Assembly (NCBI RefSeq): GCF_009865135.1
Contig: NZ_WWGH01000002.1
Span: forward strand, 186,001-250,000
From: Streptomyces sp. SID8374
GTDB taxonomy: Bacteria; Actinomycetota; Actinomycetes; Streptomycetales; Streptomycetaceae
Direction: 5' to 3'
DNA: 64,000 bases
Under the pieces are notes generated by a model. That model did not search any database. It was not told the origin of the DNA and saw only the letters and a list, made by a program, of their open reading frames with translations. Positions 24,965 to 33,779 of the stretch are shown piece by piece. The first letter of the stretch is position 1, and every line of letters begins with the position of its first letter. Both the position numbers and the translations under genes were made by a program.

Positions 24965-25100
24965 GCCGCGCCGCCGCCGGGCCTCCCTTCGCAGGCCGAT
25001 GCGCGACTACATCGAAGGATGCAGTCCCGTTTCGTCACTGCCGACGACGACCGGCCGCCCGCCGCACGGGAGGCTTGAGGGGAACGGGAGGAGAGAAGCT

Positions 25101-25673
25101 GTGATCGCTCTACTGGTCGTGGCCTGCGAGGTCGCTTTCTGGGTGCTGCTGGCCGCCGGCCTCGCACTGCGGTACGTGGCGAGGAAGCCGAGGCTCGGCG
25201 CGGCCGTGCTGCTGTGCGAGCCGCTGCTGGAGGTGGTGCTGCTCGTGGTGACGGCGATCGACCTGAAGAACGGCGCCGAACCCGACTGGAAGCACGGTCT
25301 GGCCGCCGTCTACATCGGCTTCACCGTGGCCCTCGGCCACTCCACCATCAAGTGGGTGGACGTCCGCGTCGCCCACCGCTGGTTCGGCGGCCCGCCCCCG
25401 GTGAAGCCGCCCAAGTACGGCATGGCCCGCGCGATCCACGAGTGGCGCACCGCCGCCCGCTGGACCCTCGCCGCGGCGGTCGCGCTGGGCCTGCTCCAGG
25501 CGGCGATCTGGTACGTCGGCCCGGGCGCCGGGGTCAGCTCGCTCCAGAGCTGGCAGCAGAAGATGGTCCTGGTGATCGGCATCAACCTGGTCATCGCCGG
25601 AAGCTACACGCTGTTCCCGAAGCAGGCCCCCAAGGACGCGGTGGCGGAACGGGAGCCCGCCGACAGGACCTAG
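25101..25673 (+). CDS. Integral membrane protein of unknown function
   Basis: 190 residues with about five hydrophobic helices (near 1-25, 35-53, 65-83, 118-138, 150-170) and a polar central loop rich in Pro and Arg (RWFGGPPPVKPPKYG). No recognised catalytic motif. GTG start with GGAGGAGAG upstream. Divergent from chiS (136 bases between). Its TAG stop shares the palindrome CTAG with the stop of the convergent adenosyltransferase gene. Confidence 0.8.
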   Translation: MIALLVVACEVAFWVLLAAGLALRYVARKPRLGAAVLLCEPLLEVVLLVVTAIDLKNGAEPDWKHGLAAVYIGFTVALGHSTIKWVDVRVAHRWFGGPPPVKPPKYGMARAIHEWRTAARWTLAAAVALGLLQAAIWYVGPGAGVSSLQSWQQKMVLVIGINLVIAGSYTLFPKQAPKDAVAEREPADRT

Positions 25674-26242
25674 CGCTCGCCGCCCGGCACCCACAGCACG
25701 TCCCCGACCTCCTTGTTGGCACTCCGCGCCAGGATGAACAGGAGGTCGGAGAGGCGGTTGAGGTAGGTGGCGGTCAGGGCGTTCATCACCTCGCCGTGCA
25801 CCTCCAGCGCCGCCCAGGTGGACCGCTCCGCGCGCCGGACCACGGTGCACGCCTGGTGGAGCAGGGCGGCCCCCGGCGTACCCCCGGGAAGGATGAAGCT
25901 GCGGAGCTTCTCCAGCTCCTCCAGGAAGCGGTCGCAGTCCGCCTCCAGCTTGTCGATGTAGGACTGCTCCACCCGCAGCGGCGGGTACTCCGGGTTCTCG
26001 ACCACCGGCGTCGACAGGTCGGCCCCCACGTCGAAGAGGTCGTTCTGGACCCGTACGAGGACCTTCACCACGTCCTCGGACAGCTGCCCCAGCGCCACGG
26101 CGGTCCCGATCACGGCGTTGGCCTCGTTGGCGTCCGCGTACGCCGCGATCCGCAGATCGGTCTTGGCGGTGCGGCTCATGTCGCCGAGGGCCGTGGTGCC
26201 CTGGTCGCCGGTCCGGGTGTAGATGCGCGTCAGATTGACCAT
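25670..26242 (-). CDS. Cob(I)yrinic acid a,c-diamide adenosyltransferase, PduO type
   Basis: 190-residue trimeric enzyme that moves the adenosyl group of ATP to cob(I)alamin, making coenzyme B12. The N-terminal ATP loop is RIYTRTGDQGTTALGD. The helical-bundle signature is seen in LDANEAN-like AYADANEANAVIG and in VVRRAERSTWAA. The product is the cofactor for mutases such as IcmA at the window's end and the mutase served by MeaB. It ends in the CTAG shared with the opposite gene. Confidence 0.93.
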   Translation of the reverse strand: MVNLTRIYTRTGDQGTTALGDMSRTAKTDLRIAAYADANEANAVIGTAVALGQLSEDVVKVLVRVQNDLFDVGADLSTPVVENPEYPPLRVEQSYIDKLEADCDRFLEELEKLRSFILPGGTPGAALLHQACTVVRRAERSTWAALEVHGEVMNALTATYLNRLSDLLFILARSANKEVGDVLWVPGGER

Positions 26243-26255
26243 GGGGCCAGCCTAG

Positions 26256-27005
26256 TTACGCTCCGGCCCGCCGGAAGACCCGTGTGCCCACTGTCACGGC
26301 CACCAGGGCGAAGCCCACGGCCACCAGGACCCCGTACAGCATGTGCGCGGTGGCGTACGAGCCCGTGTAGGCGTCCCGTACCGCGTCCACCAGATAGCGG
26401 AACGGGGTGAAGTGCGAGACCACGTCCAGCCAGGCGGGGCCCAGGGTGATGGGCAGCATCAGACCGGAGAGCAGCATGGCGGGCATCGTCACCGCGTTGA
26501 TCACCGGCCCGAACTCCTGCGGGGTGGCGACCCGCATGGCCAGGGCGTACGACAGCGAGGCCAGCGCGAGCGCCAGCACACCCGTGAACGCGAAGCCGAT
26601 GAGGATGCCGGCCAGCGGTGCGCGCAACCCCATGAGCAGTGCGGCGAGCACCAGCAGGACCGCCTGGAACGTGAAGAGCAGGGCGTCGCGCAGGACGCGT
26701 CCCAGCAGCAGGGCGAGGCGGCTGACCGGGGTCACCCGCATGCGCTCCACCACGCCCGTCGACTTCTCGATGATGATCGCGAATCCGGCGAACGAGGCTC
26801 CGAAGAGGCTGAGTTGGAGGAGCAGCCCGGGCACGAGGACCTGCCAGGAGTCGGCGGACGAGCCGAGCGGGAGGCCCTGGAGCAGCGGGCCGAAGAAGAA
26901 GAGGTGGAGGAGCGGCATCAGCAGGCCGAAGAGGACCTGGAAGCGGGAGCGCAGGGTCTGCCGGGCGTAGCGCCCGAAGACGATCGCGGTGTCGTGGAAG
27001 AGCAC
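26256..27005 (-). CDS. ABC-2 type transporter permease
   Basis: 249 residues with six predicted membrane helices, in the style of daunorubicin exporter DrrB. The segment between helices 2 and 3 holds the usual ERMRVTPVSRLALLLGRVLRD motif. GTG start ten bases after the stop of its ATPase gene, so the two form one operon. Probably exports a hydrophobic compound; the substrate cannot be inferred. Confidence 0.88.
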   Translation of the reverse strand: MLFHDTAIVFGRYARQTLRSRFQVLFGLLMPLLHLFFFGPLLQGLPLGSSADSWQVLVPGLLLQLSLFGASFAGFAIIIEKSTGVVERMRVTPVSRLALLLGRVLRDALLFTFQAVLLVLAALLMGLRAPLAGILIGFAFTGVLALALASLSYALAMRVATPQEFGPVINAVTMPAMLLSGLMLPITLGPAWLDVVSHFTPFRYLVDAVRDAYTGSYATAHMLYGVLVAVGFALVAVTVGTRVFRRAGA

Positions 27006-27015
27006 GTCAGGGGTC

Positions 27016-27798
27016 CTATACGGCTACGGGGGCGGCGTCGGCAGGGGTGGCGGGGCGGCCGGTGGCGGCCAGGAACGCCTCTTGGAGGGAGGCGTCGGGG
27101 GAGTCGGCGTACCGGGTCCTGAGCTGTGCGGGCGTCCCCTCGGCGACCACCGTGCCGCCGTCGATCAGGACCAGCCGGTCGGCCAGCGCGTCGGCCTCGT
27201 CCAGGTAGTGGGTGGTCAGGACGACGGTGGTGCCCGTCCCGTCGCGCAGGCTCCGCACCAGGTCCCACAGGTCGGCGCGGCTGCCGGGGTCCAGGCCCGT
27301 GGTGGGCTCGTCCAGGAAGAGGACGGCCGGGCGGTGGGTGAGGCCCATGGCGATGTCGAGTCGCCGCCGCTGGCCCCCGGAGAGGCTCACCGCCTTCCGG
27401 TCCAGCAGGTCTTCCAGTCCGAGCGCGGCGGCCAGCTCCCCGGCGCGGGCGGCCGCCTCCGCCCGGCCCAGCCGGTAGAGCCGGCCCTGGGTGACGAGCT
27501 CCTCCCGGACGGTCAGATACGGGTCGGCGCCGCCGGACTGGGCGACGTACCCGCAGACCGCGCGGACGGCCGCGGGGTCGGTGAGCAGGTCGTGGCCGGC
27601 CACCGTGGCCGCGCCGCCGGTCGGGGCGAGCAGCGTGGTGAGCATCCGCAGGGTGGTGGTCTTGCCCGCGCCGTTGGGGCCGAGGAGGCCGACGATCTCG
27701 CCGGGCATGACGGACAGGTCGACGGAACGGACGGCGTGGACCGGCCCCGCCTTGGTCGTGAAGGTCCGGGCGAGGCCGGACGTGCTGATGACAGGCAT
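27016..27798 (-). CDS. ABC transporter ATP-binding protein (DrrA-like)
   Basis: 260 residues. Walker A GPNGAGKTTT, Q-loop in YVAQSGG, signature LSGGQRRRLDIA, Walker B VLFLDEPTTGLDP and the switch His in TTHYLDEAD. Length is short of DrrA (about 330), lacking most of the C-terminal extension. I chose ATG 27798; in-frame GTGs just upstream are possible. Faces a TetR gene across an 82-base AT-rich gap, suggesting local control by that regulator. Confidence 0.92.
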   Translation of the reverse strand: MPVISTSGLARTFTTKAGPVHAVRSVDLSVMPGEIVGLLGPNGAGKTTTLRMLTTLLAPTGGAATVAGHDLLTDPAAVRAVCGYVAQSGGADPYLTVREELVTQGRLYRLGRAEAAARAGELAAALGLEDLLDRKAVSLSGGQRRRLDIAMGLTHRPAVLFLDEPTTGLDPGSRADLWDLVRSLRDGTGTTVVLTTHYLDEADALADRLVLIDGGTVVAEGTPAQLRTRYADSPDASLQEAFLAATGRPATPADAAPVAV

Positions 27799-27845
27799 GG
27801 TGACCACAAAAACAGAGCGACTTAAAAATTGCAATGCCTCCAAAA

Positions 27846-27874
27846 TTTCAGCGGCACCACGACGGTCGTACGAT
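27846..27874 (+). promoter_or_regulatory. Promoter of the TetR gene, probably leaderless
   Basis: TTTCAG (27846-27851), 17-base spacer, TACGAT (27869-27874). Transcription would begin at about 27881, the A of the start codon; no ribosome-binding site is present. The gap also contains the 8-bp palindrome ATTGCAAT, a possible part of the operator. Confidence 0.5.
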
Positions 27875-27880
27875 GGGCCC

Positions 27881-28522
27881 ATGGCTGAGGGACTGAGGGA
27901 GCGGAAGAAGCGCCGGACGAGGCAGCACCTCTCGGACGTGGCCACCGGGCTCTTCATCGAGAGGGGCTTCGACGCGGTCACCATCGCGGAGATCGCCGAA
28001 GCCGCCGACGTCTCGGTGAACACGGTCTACAACTACTTCCCGGCCAAGGAGGACCTCTTCCTGGACCGCGGCCAGGGCATCGTCGACCGGCTCTCGCGCT
28101 GGGTCCGGGGCCGCGACACGGGGGAGTCCGCCGCGGAGGCCGTCCTGCGCGAACTGCGGATCCAGGTGGAGGGCGTCTCGCCGGCGGTCGGCCTCATCGA
28201 CGGCTATGCGAGCTTCCTGCGGGTCATCGAGGGAGCCGACACGCTCAAGGCCCGGCTCTGGCACATCGGGCAGGAGGCCCAGCTCCACCTGGAGGGCACC
28301 CTGCGGGAGGAGACCGCGGCCGGTCCCGGCGACCATGCACCGGTTCTGGTGGCCGGTCAGCTCGCCTGGGTGCACAGCACGCTGATGGCGTACATCGGCG
28401 GCGAGATGGTGGCGGGCCGCGCCACGGACGAGGTCTCGCGCGACGCCCTCGTCCTGATCGACGACATGGAGGACCTCCTCGGCGAGAAGGTCCTCAACTA
28501 CGCGCGGCGCGCCGCCGGGTGA
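27881..28522 (+). CDS. TetR family regulator
   Basis: 213 residues. N-terminal DNA-binding domain (about 10-56) with the helix-turn-helix ITIAEIAEAADVSVNTVYNYFPAKEDLF-type motif (here VTIAEIAEAADVSVNTVYNYF), then a helical ligand domain. Most likely represses the divergent ABC exporter and itself, releasing on binding the exported compound. ATG 27881 lacks a ribosome site, consistent with a leaderless transcript. Confidence 0.92.
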   Translation: MAEGLRERKKRRTRQHLSDVATGLFIERGFDAVTIAEIAEAADVSVNTVYNYFPAKEDLFLDRGQGIVDRLSRWVRGRDTGESAAEAVLRELRIQVEGVSPAVGLIDGYASFLRVIEGADTLKARLWHIGQEAQLHLEGTLREETAAGPGDHAPVLVAGQLAWVHSTLMAYIGGEMVAGRATDEVSRDALVLIDDMEDLLGEKVLNYARRAAG

Positions 28523-28673
28523 CACCGGGCGGTGTGATGTCCGTCATTCGAGACGTGACGCGCATCTCTTCACGGCCCCAGCGCCCCCGACGGGTACTAA
28601 TCTCCGCCGGAGAGCAATGTGAACCGCCGTGAACAGATGCCGCAGAGGCGGACAGAGAACAAGGGGTGCGAAC

Positions 28674-29522
28674 GTGGCCAGGAAGCTCGCCGTCATCGGG
28701 GCCGGACTCATGGGGTCCGGGATCGCGCAGGTCTCCGCCCAGGCGGGCTGGGACGTCGTGCTGCGTGATGTCACCGACGCGGCGCTGACCCGCGGCCTCG
28801 ACGGCATCAAGGCCTCGTACGACAAGTTCGTCTCCAAGGGCAAGCTGGAGGCGTCCGACGCCGAGGCCGCCCTCGCCCGCATCACCACGACCACCGACCT
28901 CGACGCCGTCGCGGACGTGGACGTCGTCGTGGAGGCCGTCTTCGAGAAGCTGGAGGTCAAGCACGAGATCTTCCGCGCCCTCGACAAGGTCGTCGGCGAG
29001 AACACCGTGCTGGCCTCCAACACCTCCGCCATCCCGATCACGAAGATCGCGGCCGTGACGGAGCGTCCGGAGCGCGTCGTCGGCGTCCACTTCTTCTCAC
29101 CGGTCCCGATGATGCAGCTCTGCGAGCTGGTACGCGGCTACAAGACCAGCGACGAAACCCTCGCCACCGCACGGGAGTTCGCCGAGTCGGTCGGCAAGAC
29201 CTGCATCGTCGTCAACCGCGATGTGGCGGGCTTCGTCACCACCCGGCTCATCTCGGCCCTCGTCGTCGAGGCCGCGAAGCTGTACGAGTCGGGCGTCGCC
29301 ACGGCCGAGGACATCGACACCGCCTGCAAGCTGGGGTTCGGCCACGCCATGGGGCCGCTCGCCACCGCCGACCTGACGGGCGTCGACATCCTGCTCCACG
29401 CCACCGGCAACATCTACACCGAGTCGCAGGACGAGAAGTTCGCCGCTCCCGAGCTGATGCGCCGGATGGTCGACGCAGGTGACATCGGGCGCAAGAGCGG
29501 GCAGGGCTTCTACACGTACTGA
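28674..29522 (+). CDS. 3-hydroxybutyryl-CoA dehydrogenase
   Basis: 282-residue NAD(P)-dependent 3-hydroxyacyl-CoA dehydrogenase. Rossmann motif GAGLMGSGIAQ at the N terminus; catalytic His in VVGVHFFSPVPMMQL with the downstream Glu, and Asn in RDVAGFVTTRL-type motif. It interconverts acetoacetyl-CoA and 3-hydroxybutyryl-CoA, and so could serve storage-polymer, ethylmalonyl-CoA or butyrate metabolism. GTG start (MARKLAVIGAG) with GGGGTG upstream. Confidence 0.94.
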   Translation: MARKLAVIGAGLMGSGIAQVSAQAGWDVVLRDVTDAALTRGLDGIKASYDKFVSKGKLEASDAEAALARITTTTDLDAVADVDVVVEAVFEKLEVKHEIFRALDKVVGENTVLASNTSAIPITKIAAVTERPERVVGVHFFSPVPMMQLCELVRGYKTSDETLATAREFAESVGKTCIVVNRDVAGFVTTRLISALVVEAAKLYESGVATAEDIDTACKLGFGHAMGPLATADLTGVDILLHATGNIYTESQDEKFAAPELMRRMVDAGDIGRKSGQGFYTY

Positions 29523-29562
29523 CCGCAGCCGCACCCCTGCACCCTCGGCCCACCGCCGTCGG

Positions 29563-29598
29563 GCCGGGGAGTGTACCCGGCAGTGTCCGGTCCCCGGC
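29563..29598 (+). terminator. Hairpin after the dehydrogenase gene
   Basis: GCCGGGGA and TCCCCGGC pair over 8 bp with a 20-base loop, about 40 bases after the stop codon. Confidence 0.5.
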
Positions 29599-29737
29599 GA
29601 ACCGACGTCACTCCACCGAGTGAATTCGGTATCGGTTCGCTTACAGACGGCAACTTCCCTGTCGCTGCGGCAGTCAGTTGTGGAAGAGAAGAACAGACAG
29701 ACGGACCTCGCCACGGAGCAACAGCAGGGGAGCGCAT

Positions 29738-30061
29738 ATGCATATCAGGGGCGACCACGCCGAGCTGGTCGTCGGGGGCCGCCTCGACGTCCGAAGCGCG
29801 GCGGACGCCCGTACGGTCCTCCACTCGGCCGTCGACGACGGAGCCGGCGATCTGGTGCTGGACCTGACCGAGCTGAGCTCCTGGGACGCCACCGGACTCG
29901 GCGTCATCATGGGAGCCCACCGCAGAGCGGGCCGGGCCGGACGGCGTCTCGTGCTGCGCGGCGTCCCGCCGCAGATGCAGCGCCTCCTGGTGGCCACCCG
30001 GCTGCACCGCATCCTGGCGATCGAGGGCGGGATCGCCGCCGAATCGCTGCCGCGCGTCTGA
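29738..30061 (+). CDS. STAS domain protein (anti-anti-sigma factor type)
   Basis: 107 residues, a complete STAS domain of the SpoIIAA/RsbV fold. Such proteins bind anti-sigma kinases when unphosphorylated. The acceptor motif, DSSG in SpoIIAA, is DATG here (SSWDATGLGVIMGAH), giving Thr at the position that is phosphorylated on Ser. ATG 29738 has AGGGGAG upstream. No kinase or sigma factor gene is adjacent, so the partner must be elsewhere. Confidence 0.88.
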   Translation: MHIRGDHAELVVGGRLDVRSAADARTVLHSAVDDGAGDLVLDLTELSSWDATGLGVIMGAHRRAGRAGRRLVLRGVPPQMQRLLVATRLHRILAIEGGIAAESLPRV

Positions 30062-30282
30062 GCACGTAGCGACCGCCGGGGCAGAAGACGCGCAATCCTC
30101 ACCGGAATGTGATGTCCCGGACGGCATGGCACCCCGCCCGTGCGTGGATACTGTGCGAAGGTCTAGGGTTCGGCCGTCTGCCCCATGACACCCACCCGTG
30201 GCAGACACCGGACCGGAAGCGACAGCGGGGCGTGTGAGGCCGGAGGGGCAAACCGAGCGCGACGCGTCTGGGGGACTTGTTG

Positions 30283-32784
30283 ATGGACCCGACACACCAG
30301 GGGCCGGAAGAGTACGGGCGGCACCCCGACGGCTCCGACGGCCGCCGCCGGCCGTCCCGCGAGTCCAACGCCGCCGATTTCGGCCAGCCGACACCGCAGC
30401 AGGTCCGGATCGTCCAGCTCACGGTCGGCGACCTCCTGCTCACGGTCAACCCCGTCGACGGCAGCGAGGTCGAGACCTGCCCGCCCGGCTCGGCGCCCGA
30501 CGCCCCCGTCCGCCGCACCCCCGCCGAACGCGCCGACCACGAGCGCGCCGGCGCACCCCCCGTCCCGGCAGGGCCTCCCGCCCCGCAGCTCCCCCTGCTG
30601 GAGCGCCAGGAGGAGCGCGAGCGGCTGGTCGGGCTGCTGGCCCGCGGCCGCAGCGTCCGCCTCACCGGCCAGCCCGGCTCCGGCCGCACCGCCCTCCTGG
30701 ACGCCGTCGCCGCCGACTGCACGGACCTGGCCCCCGACGGCGTCGTCCGCCTCAGCGGCCACCGGCGCACCGCCGCCGACCTGCTGTACGGCCTCTTCGA
30801 CGCGATCCACCACGCCCCGCTGCACCGCCCGGGACCCGAGGAGCTGCTCGCCCTCGTCCGCTCCATCGGCGCCGTCGTCGTCATCGACGACCTGGAGATC
30901 GGCGGGGCCGCCCTCGACGGGCTCCTGGAAGCCACCCCCGAGTGCGCCTTCCTCTTCGGCACCGCGCCCGACCTCGCCGCCCCCGGCGTCGACGCCCACC
31001 TGGAGGAGGTCCTCCTCGCCGGGCTCGGCCGCTCCGCCTCGCTGGAGCTGCTGGAGAAGGTCGTGGAGCGCCCCCTCACCGAGGACGAGCGGAACTGGGC
31101 GGGCGACCTCTGGTTCGAGTCCGAGGGCCTCCCGCTCCGCTTCGTCCAGGCCGGATCGCTGCTGCGCCAGCGCGACCTGCTCAACACGGACCCCGCCGCC
31201 TTCGACGAGTACGACTACTTCGAGCCACGCCCGGACGACGCGCCGCCGGTCCCCGAAGCGCCCACCCCCGAGACCCTGGACGTGCCGCTGCCGAGCCTCG
31301 GCGAAGGGGCCGCGCCCGCCGTCCTGCTCGCCTCCCGGCTCAGCGAGGCGGCCCGCGAGACCCTGCGCTTCACCGTCGCGCTCGGCGGCGAGGTGCCCCA
31401 CCAGGCCCATCTGTCGGCCCTCGTGGGCGACACCCATGCGGACGCCGCCCTCGGCGAACTCGCGGGCTGCGGACTGCTCTCCCCGGCCGGCCCCCGCTAC
31501 CGGCTCGCCGCCGGTGTCCTCGCCCAGCTGGAGGCCGGCGGCTACGCGGAGAGCGCCGCCGCCCACGCCCGTACGGCCGCCCAGCACTACGCCTGGTGGG
31601 TCTCCCACCCCTCGGTCACCCCGCAGCGCGCCGTCGCCGAGTCCGACGCGATCGTCGCCGCCATGGGCCGCCTCGTGCCCGACGGCGAGGCGGGCCAGGC
31701 CAGCGCCGCCGTCCTACTGGCCCGCAGCGCCGCTCCCGCCCTGGCGGCGGGGATGAGCTGGGGAGCCTGGGAGAAGGCGCTCAGGGCCGGCCAGGAGGCC
31801 GCCAGGATCGCCGGGGAGGTCGCCGAAGAGGCCTACTTCCACCATGAGTTGGGCATCCTCGCGCTCTGCTCCGGCAACCTCGACCGGGCCCGTACGGAGC
31901 TGGAGACCTCGATCTCCATGCGCGGCGCGCTGGCCGACAAGTCCGGGGCGGTGGCCGGCCGCCGCGCCCTCGCCCTGGTCACGGACCGCTCCGGCGGCCT
32001 CGTGGCCCCGGTCCGGCCCCAGGCGGGCGACGACATCCCCGCCGTACACCAGGACTTCCCCGGTACGCCGCCGGGCGGGTCCCCGCCCCCGCCGCTCTTC
32101 GCCCGCCAGCCGGCCGAGGAGGCGCCGACCGTGGTGGCGCCGTACGAGGCCACCGCAGCGAAGCCGGGCGGCGGACGGGCGGTCCTGGGCGGCGCCCGGC
32201 GCAACCTGGCCGCCGCGGGCGCGGGCGCGCTGCTCATCGCCGTGCTCGGCACCGTCGTCACCCTCGGCCTCACCGCGGGCGACCCCGACGAGCCGGGCAG
32301 CCGCAACGTCACCACCGAGCAGTCGTCCCCCGAGGGCACCCCCGACGACGGGACCCCCGCCGACGAGCCGGACGACGGCCCCGCACCCGACGACGGCGCC
32401 CCCGGCAACGAGGCGCCCGCCACCCCGGGCACCTCCGAAACCGCCACCCCCAGCACCTCCGGCTCGCCCTCCCCGTCCGCCTCGTCGCCGGACGGCAGTT
32501 CACCGGGTACGGGGGAGCCGTCGGGCACGCCGAGCGGCAGCACCTCCGACGGGCCGTCCCCGAGCGGCGGGCCGACCACGCCGACCAGGCCGCCGACGAC
32601 CCCGCCCACCACCCCGCCGACGACTCCGCCCACCGAGACGCCGACGACCCCGCCGACGGAGACCCCGACCGAGACGCCCCCGGAACCGCCGGACACCTCC
32701 TCCTCCGCCAGCGGCCCCGCCGAGTCGGCCAGTGCCACCGCCGACGCCCCGGCGAGCGGCGACCCCACCGAGACCGCGGCCTGA
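30283..32784 (+). CDS. Large P-loop (STAND-like) membrane protein with Pro/Thr/Ser-rich tail
   Basis: 833 residues. A disordered N-terminus is followed by a nucleotide-binding domain with the P-loop GQPGSGRT at 129-136 (Arg where Walker A has Lys) and a Walker B-like AVVVIDDLE. Helical, TPR-like repeats fill about 345-570. One transmembrane helix near 645-665 precedes a tail of about 165 residues made of acidic Pro/Thr/Ser repeats (PTTPPTTPPTETP), presumably outside the cell. ATG 30283 follows GGGGGA. The layout suggests a membrane-tethered signalling ATPase; function unknown. Confidence 0.8.
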   Translation: MDPTHQGPEEYGRHPDGSDGRRRPSRESNAADFGQPTPQQVRIVQLTVGDLLLTVNPVDGSEVETCPPGSAPDAPVRRTPAERADHERAGAPPVPAGPPAPQLPLLERQEERERLVGLLARGRSVRLTGQPGSGRTALLDAVAADCTDLAPDGVVRLSGHRRTAADLLYGLFDAIHHAPLHRPGPEELLALVRSIGAVVVIDDLEIGGAALDGLLEATPECAFLFGTAPDLAAPGVDAHLEEVLLAGLGRSASLELLEKVVERPLTEDERNWAGDLWFESEGLPLRFVQAGSLLRQRDLLNTDPAAFDEYDYFEPRPDDAPPVPEAPTPETLDVPLPSLGEGAAPAVLLASRLSEAARETLRFTVALGGEVPHQAHLSALVGDTHADAALGELAGCGLLSPAGPRYRLAAGVLAQLEAGGYAESAAAHARTAAQHYAWWVSHPSVTPQRAVAESDAIVAAMGRLVPDGEAGQASAAVLLARSAAPALAAGMSWGAWEKALRAGQEAARIAGEVAEEAYFHHELGILALCSGNLDRARTELETSISMRGALADKSGAVAGRRALALVTDRSGGLVAPVRPQAGDDIPAVHQDFPGTPPGGSPPPPLFARQPAEEAPTVVAPYEATAAKPGGGRAVLGGARRNLAAAGAGALLIAVLGTVVTLGLTAGDPDEPGSRNVTTEQSSPEGTPDDGTPADEPDDGPAPDDGAPGNEAPATPGTSETATPSTSGSPSPSASSPDGSSPGTGEPSGTPSGSTSDGPSPSGGPTTPTRPPTTPPTTPPTTPPTETPTTPPTETPTETPPEPPDTSSSASGPAESASATADAPASGDPTETAA

Positions 32785-32792
32785 CACACGGA

Positions 32793-32823
32793 AGCCGGGT
32801 GCCCCGCGGAGGGACACCCGGCT
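32793..32823. terminator. Bidirectional hairpin between convergent genes
   Basis: AGCCGGGTG and CACCCGGCT form a 9-bp stem, extendable inward through CCC/GGG. It lies between the P-loop protein gene and nucS and can end both transcripts. Confidence 0.82.
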
Positions 32824-32835
32824 CTGGACGGTCGG

Positions 32836-33507
32836 TCAGAACAGGCGCAGCTTGTCGTCCTCGATGCCGCGCATCGCGTCGTAGTCGAGGACCACACAGC
32901 CGATGCCCCGGTCGGTCGCCAGCACGCGCGCCTGGGGCTTGATCTCCTGGGCGGCGAAGATGCCCTTCACCGGCGCGAGGTGCGGGTCGCGGTTGAGCAG
33001 CTCCAGATAGCGGGTCAGCTGCTCCACGCCGTCGATGTCGCCGCGCCGCTTCAGCTCCACGGCCACCGTCCGGCCGTCGGCGTCGCGGCAGAGGATGTCC
33101 ACCGGGCCGATGGCGGTGGGGTACTCACGGCGGATCAGGGTGTGGCCCTCGCCGAGGATCTCGATCCGGTCGGCGAGCAGCTCCTGGAGGTGGGCCTCCA
33201 CACCGTCCTTGATGAGCCCGGGGTCGACGCCCAGCTCGTACGAGGAGTCGTGGAGGATTTCCTCCATCGTGATGATCAGTTTTTCGCCCGCCTTGTTCAC
33301 CACGGTCCAGACGCCCGCCTCATCGCCGGCGCCCTCCTTCAGGGTGCACGGCGGGGACATCCAGTTGAGCGGTTTGTACGCCCGGTCGTCGGCGTGGATC
33401 GAGACGCTGCCGTCCGCCTTCACCAGGATCAGACGGGGGGCGGAGGGCAGGTGGGCTGTGAGCCGGCCCGCGTAGTCGACGGAGCAACGGGCGATGACGA
33501 GACGCAT
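32836..33507 (-). CDS. nucS: Mismatch-specific endonuclease NucS/EndoMS
   Basis: 223-residue endonuclease that provides non-canonical mismatch repair in actinobacteria lacking MutS/MutL, cutting both strands at mismatches and interacting with the sliding clamp. N-terminal binding domain (about 1-100); C-terminal RecB-like nuclease with catalytic residues in VDILCRDADGRTVAVELKRRG (Asp137, Glu151, Lys153). Start ATG 33507 gives MRLVIARCSVDYAGRL as in homologs; an in-frame TTG three codons earlier is less likely. Confidence 0.95.
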   Translation of the reverse strand: MRLVIARCSVDYAGRLTAHLPSAPRLILVKADGSVSIHADDRAYKPLNWMSPPCTLKEGAGDEAGVWTVVNKAGEKLIITMEEILHDSSYELGVDPGLIKDGVEAHLQELLADRIEILGEGHTLIRREYPTAIGPVDILCRDADGRTVAVELKRRGDIDGVEQLTRYLELLNRDPHLAPVKGIFAAQEIKPQARVLATDRGIGCVVLDYDAMRGIEDDKLRLF

Positions 33508-33779
33508 GGTCGGCAACGCTACTCGACGACGGGGGCCCGGCGCGATTTCCCCATCCGTAGACCCCTGTCACTCGCTTCTCACCGCCGGGCGGCGAAGCGG
33601 GCTTGCCCCTCTTTGCGCCCCTTCGATCGTGGCCGGTTGTGTTCCCAATCTCCTGGTGCGGCCCCCACCGCGCGCTTAACGTGGATGCAGGAGGTCGCCG
33701 CCCGTGCACGCTGCGTCGTCGCCCTTCTTCCCTGCCCGTAAGGCCCCGGTCACCGTCCGGGGTCGCGAGAGGAGAACCC

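Noticed and set aside
30198..31847. 549-residue Arg/Pro-rich plus-strand frame overlapping the P-loop protein
   Set aside because: Out-of-frame shadow; extreme Arg/Pro content is typical of a wrong frame in this GC-rich DNA.
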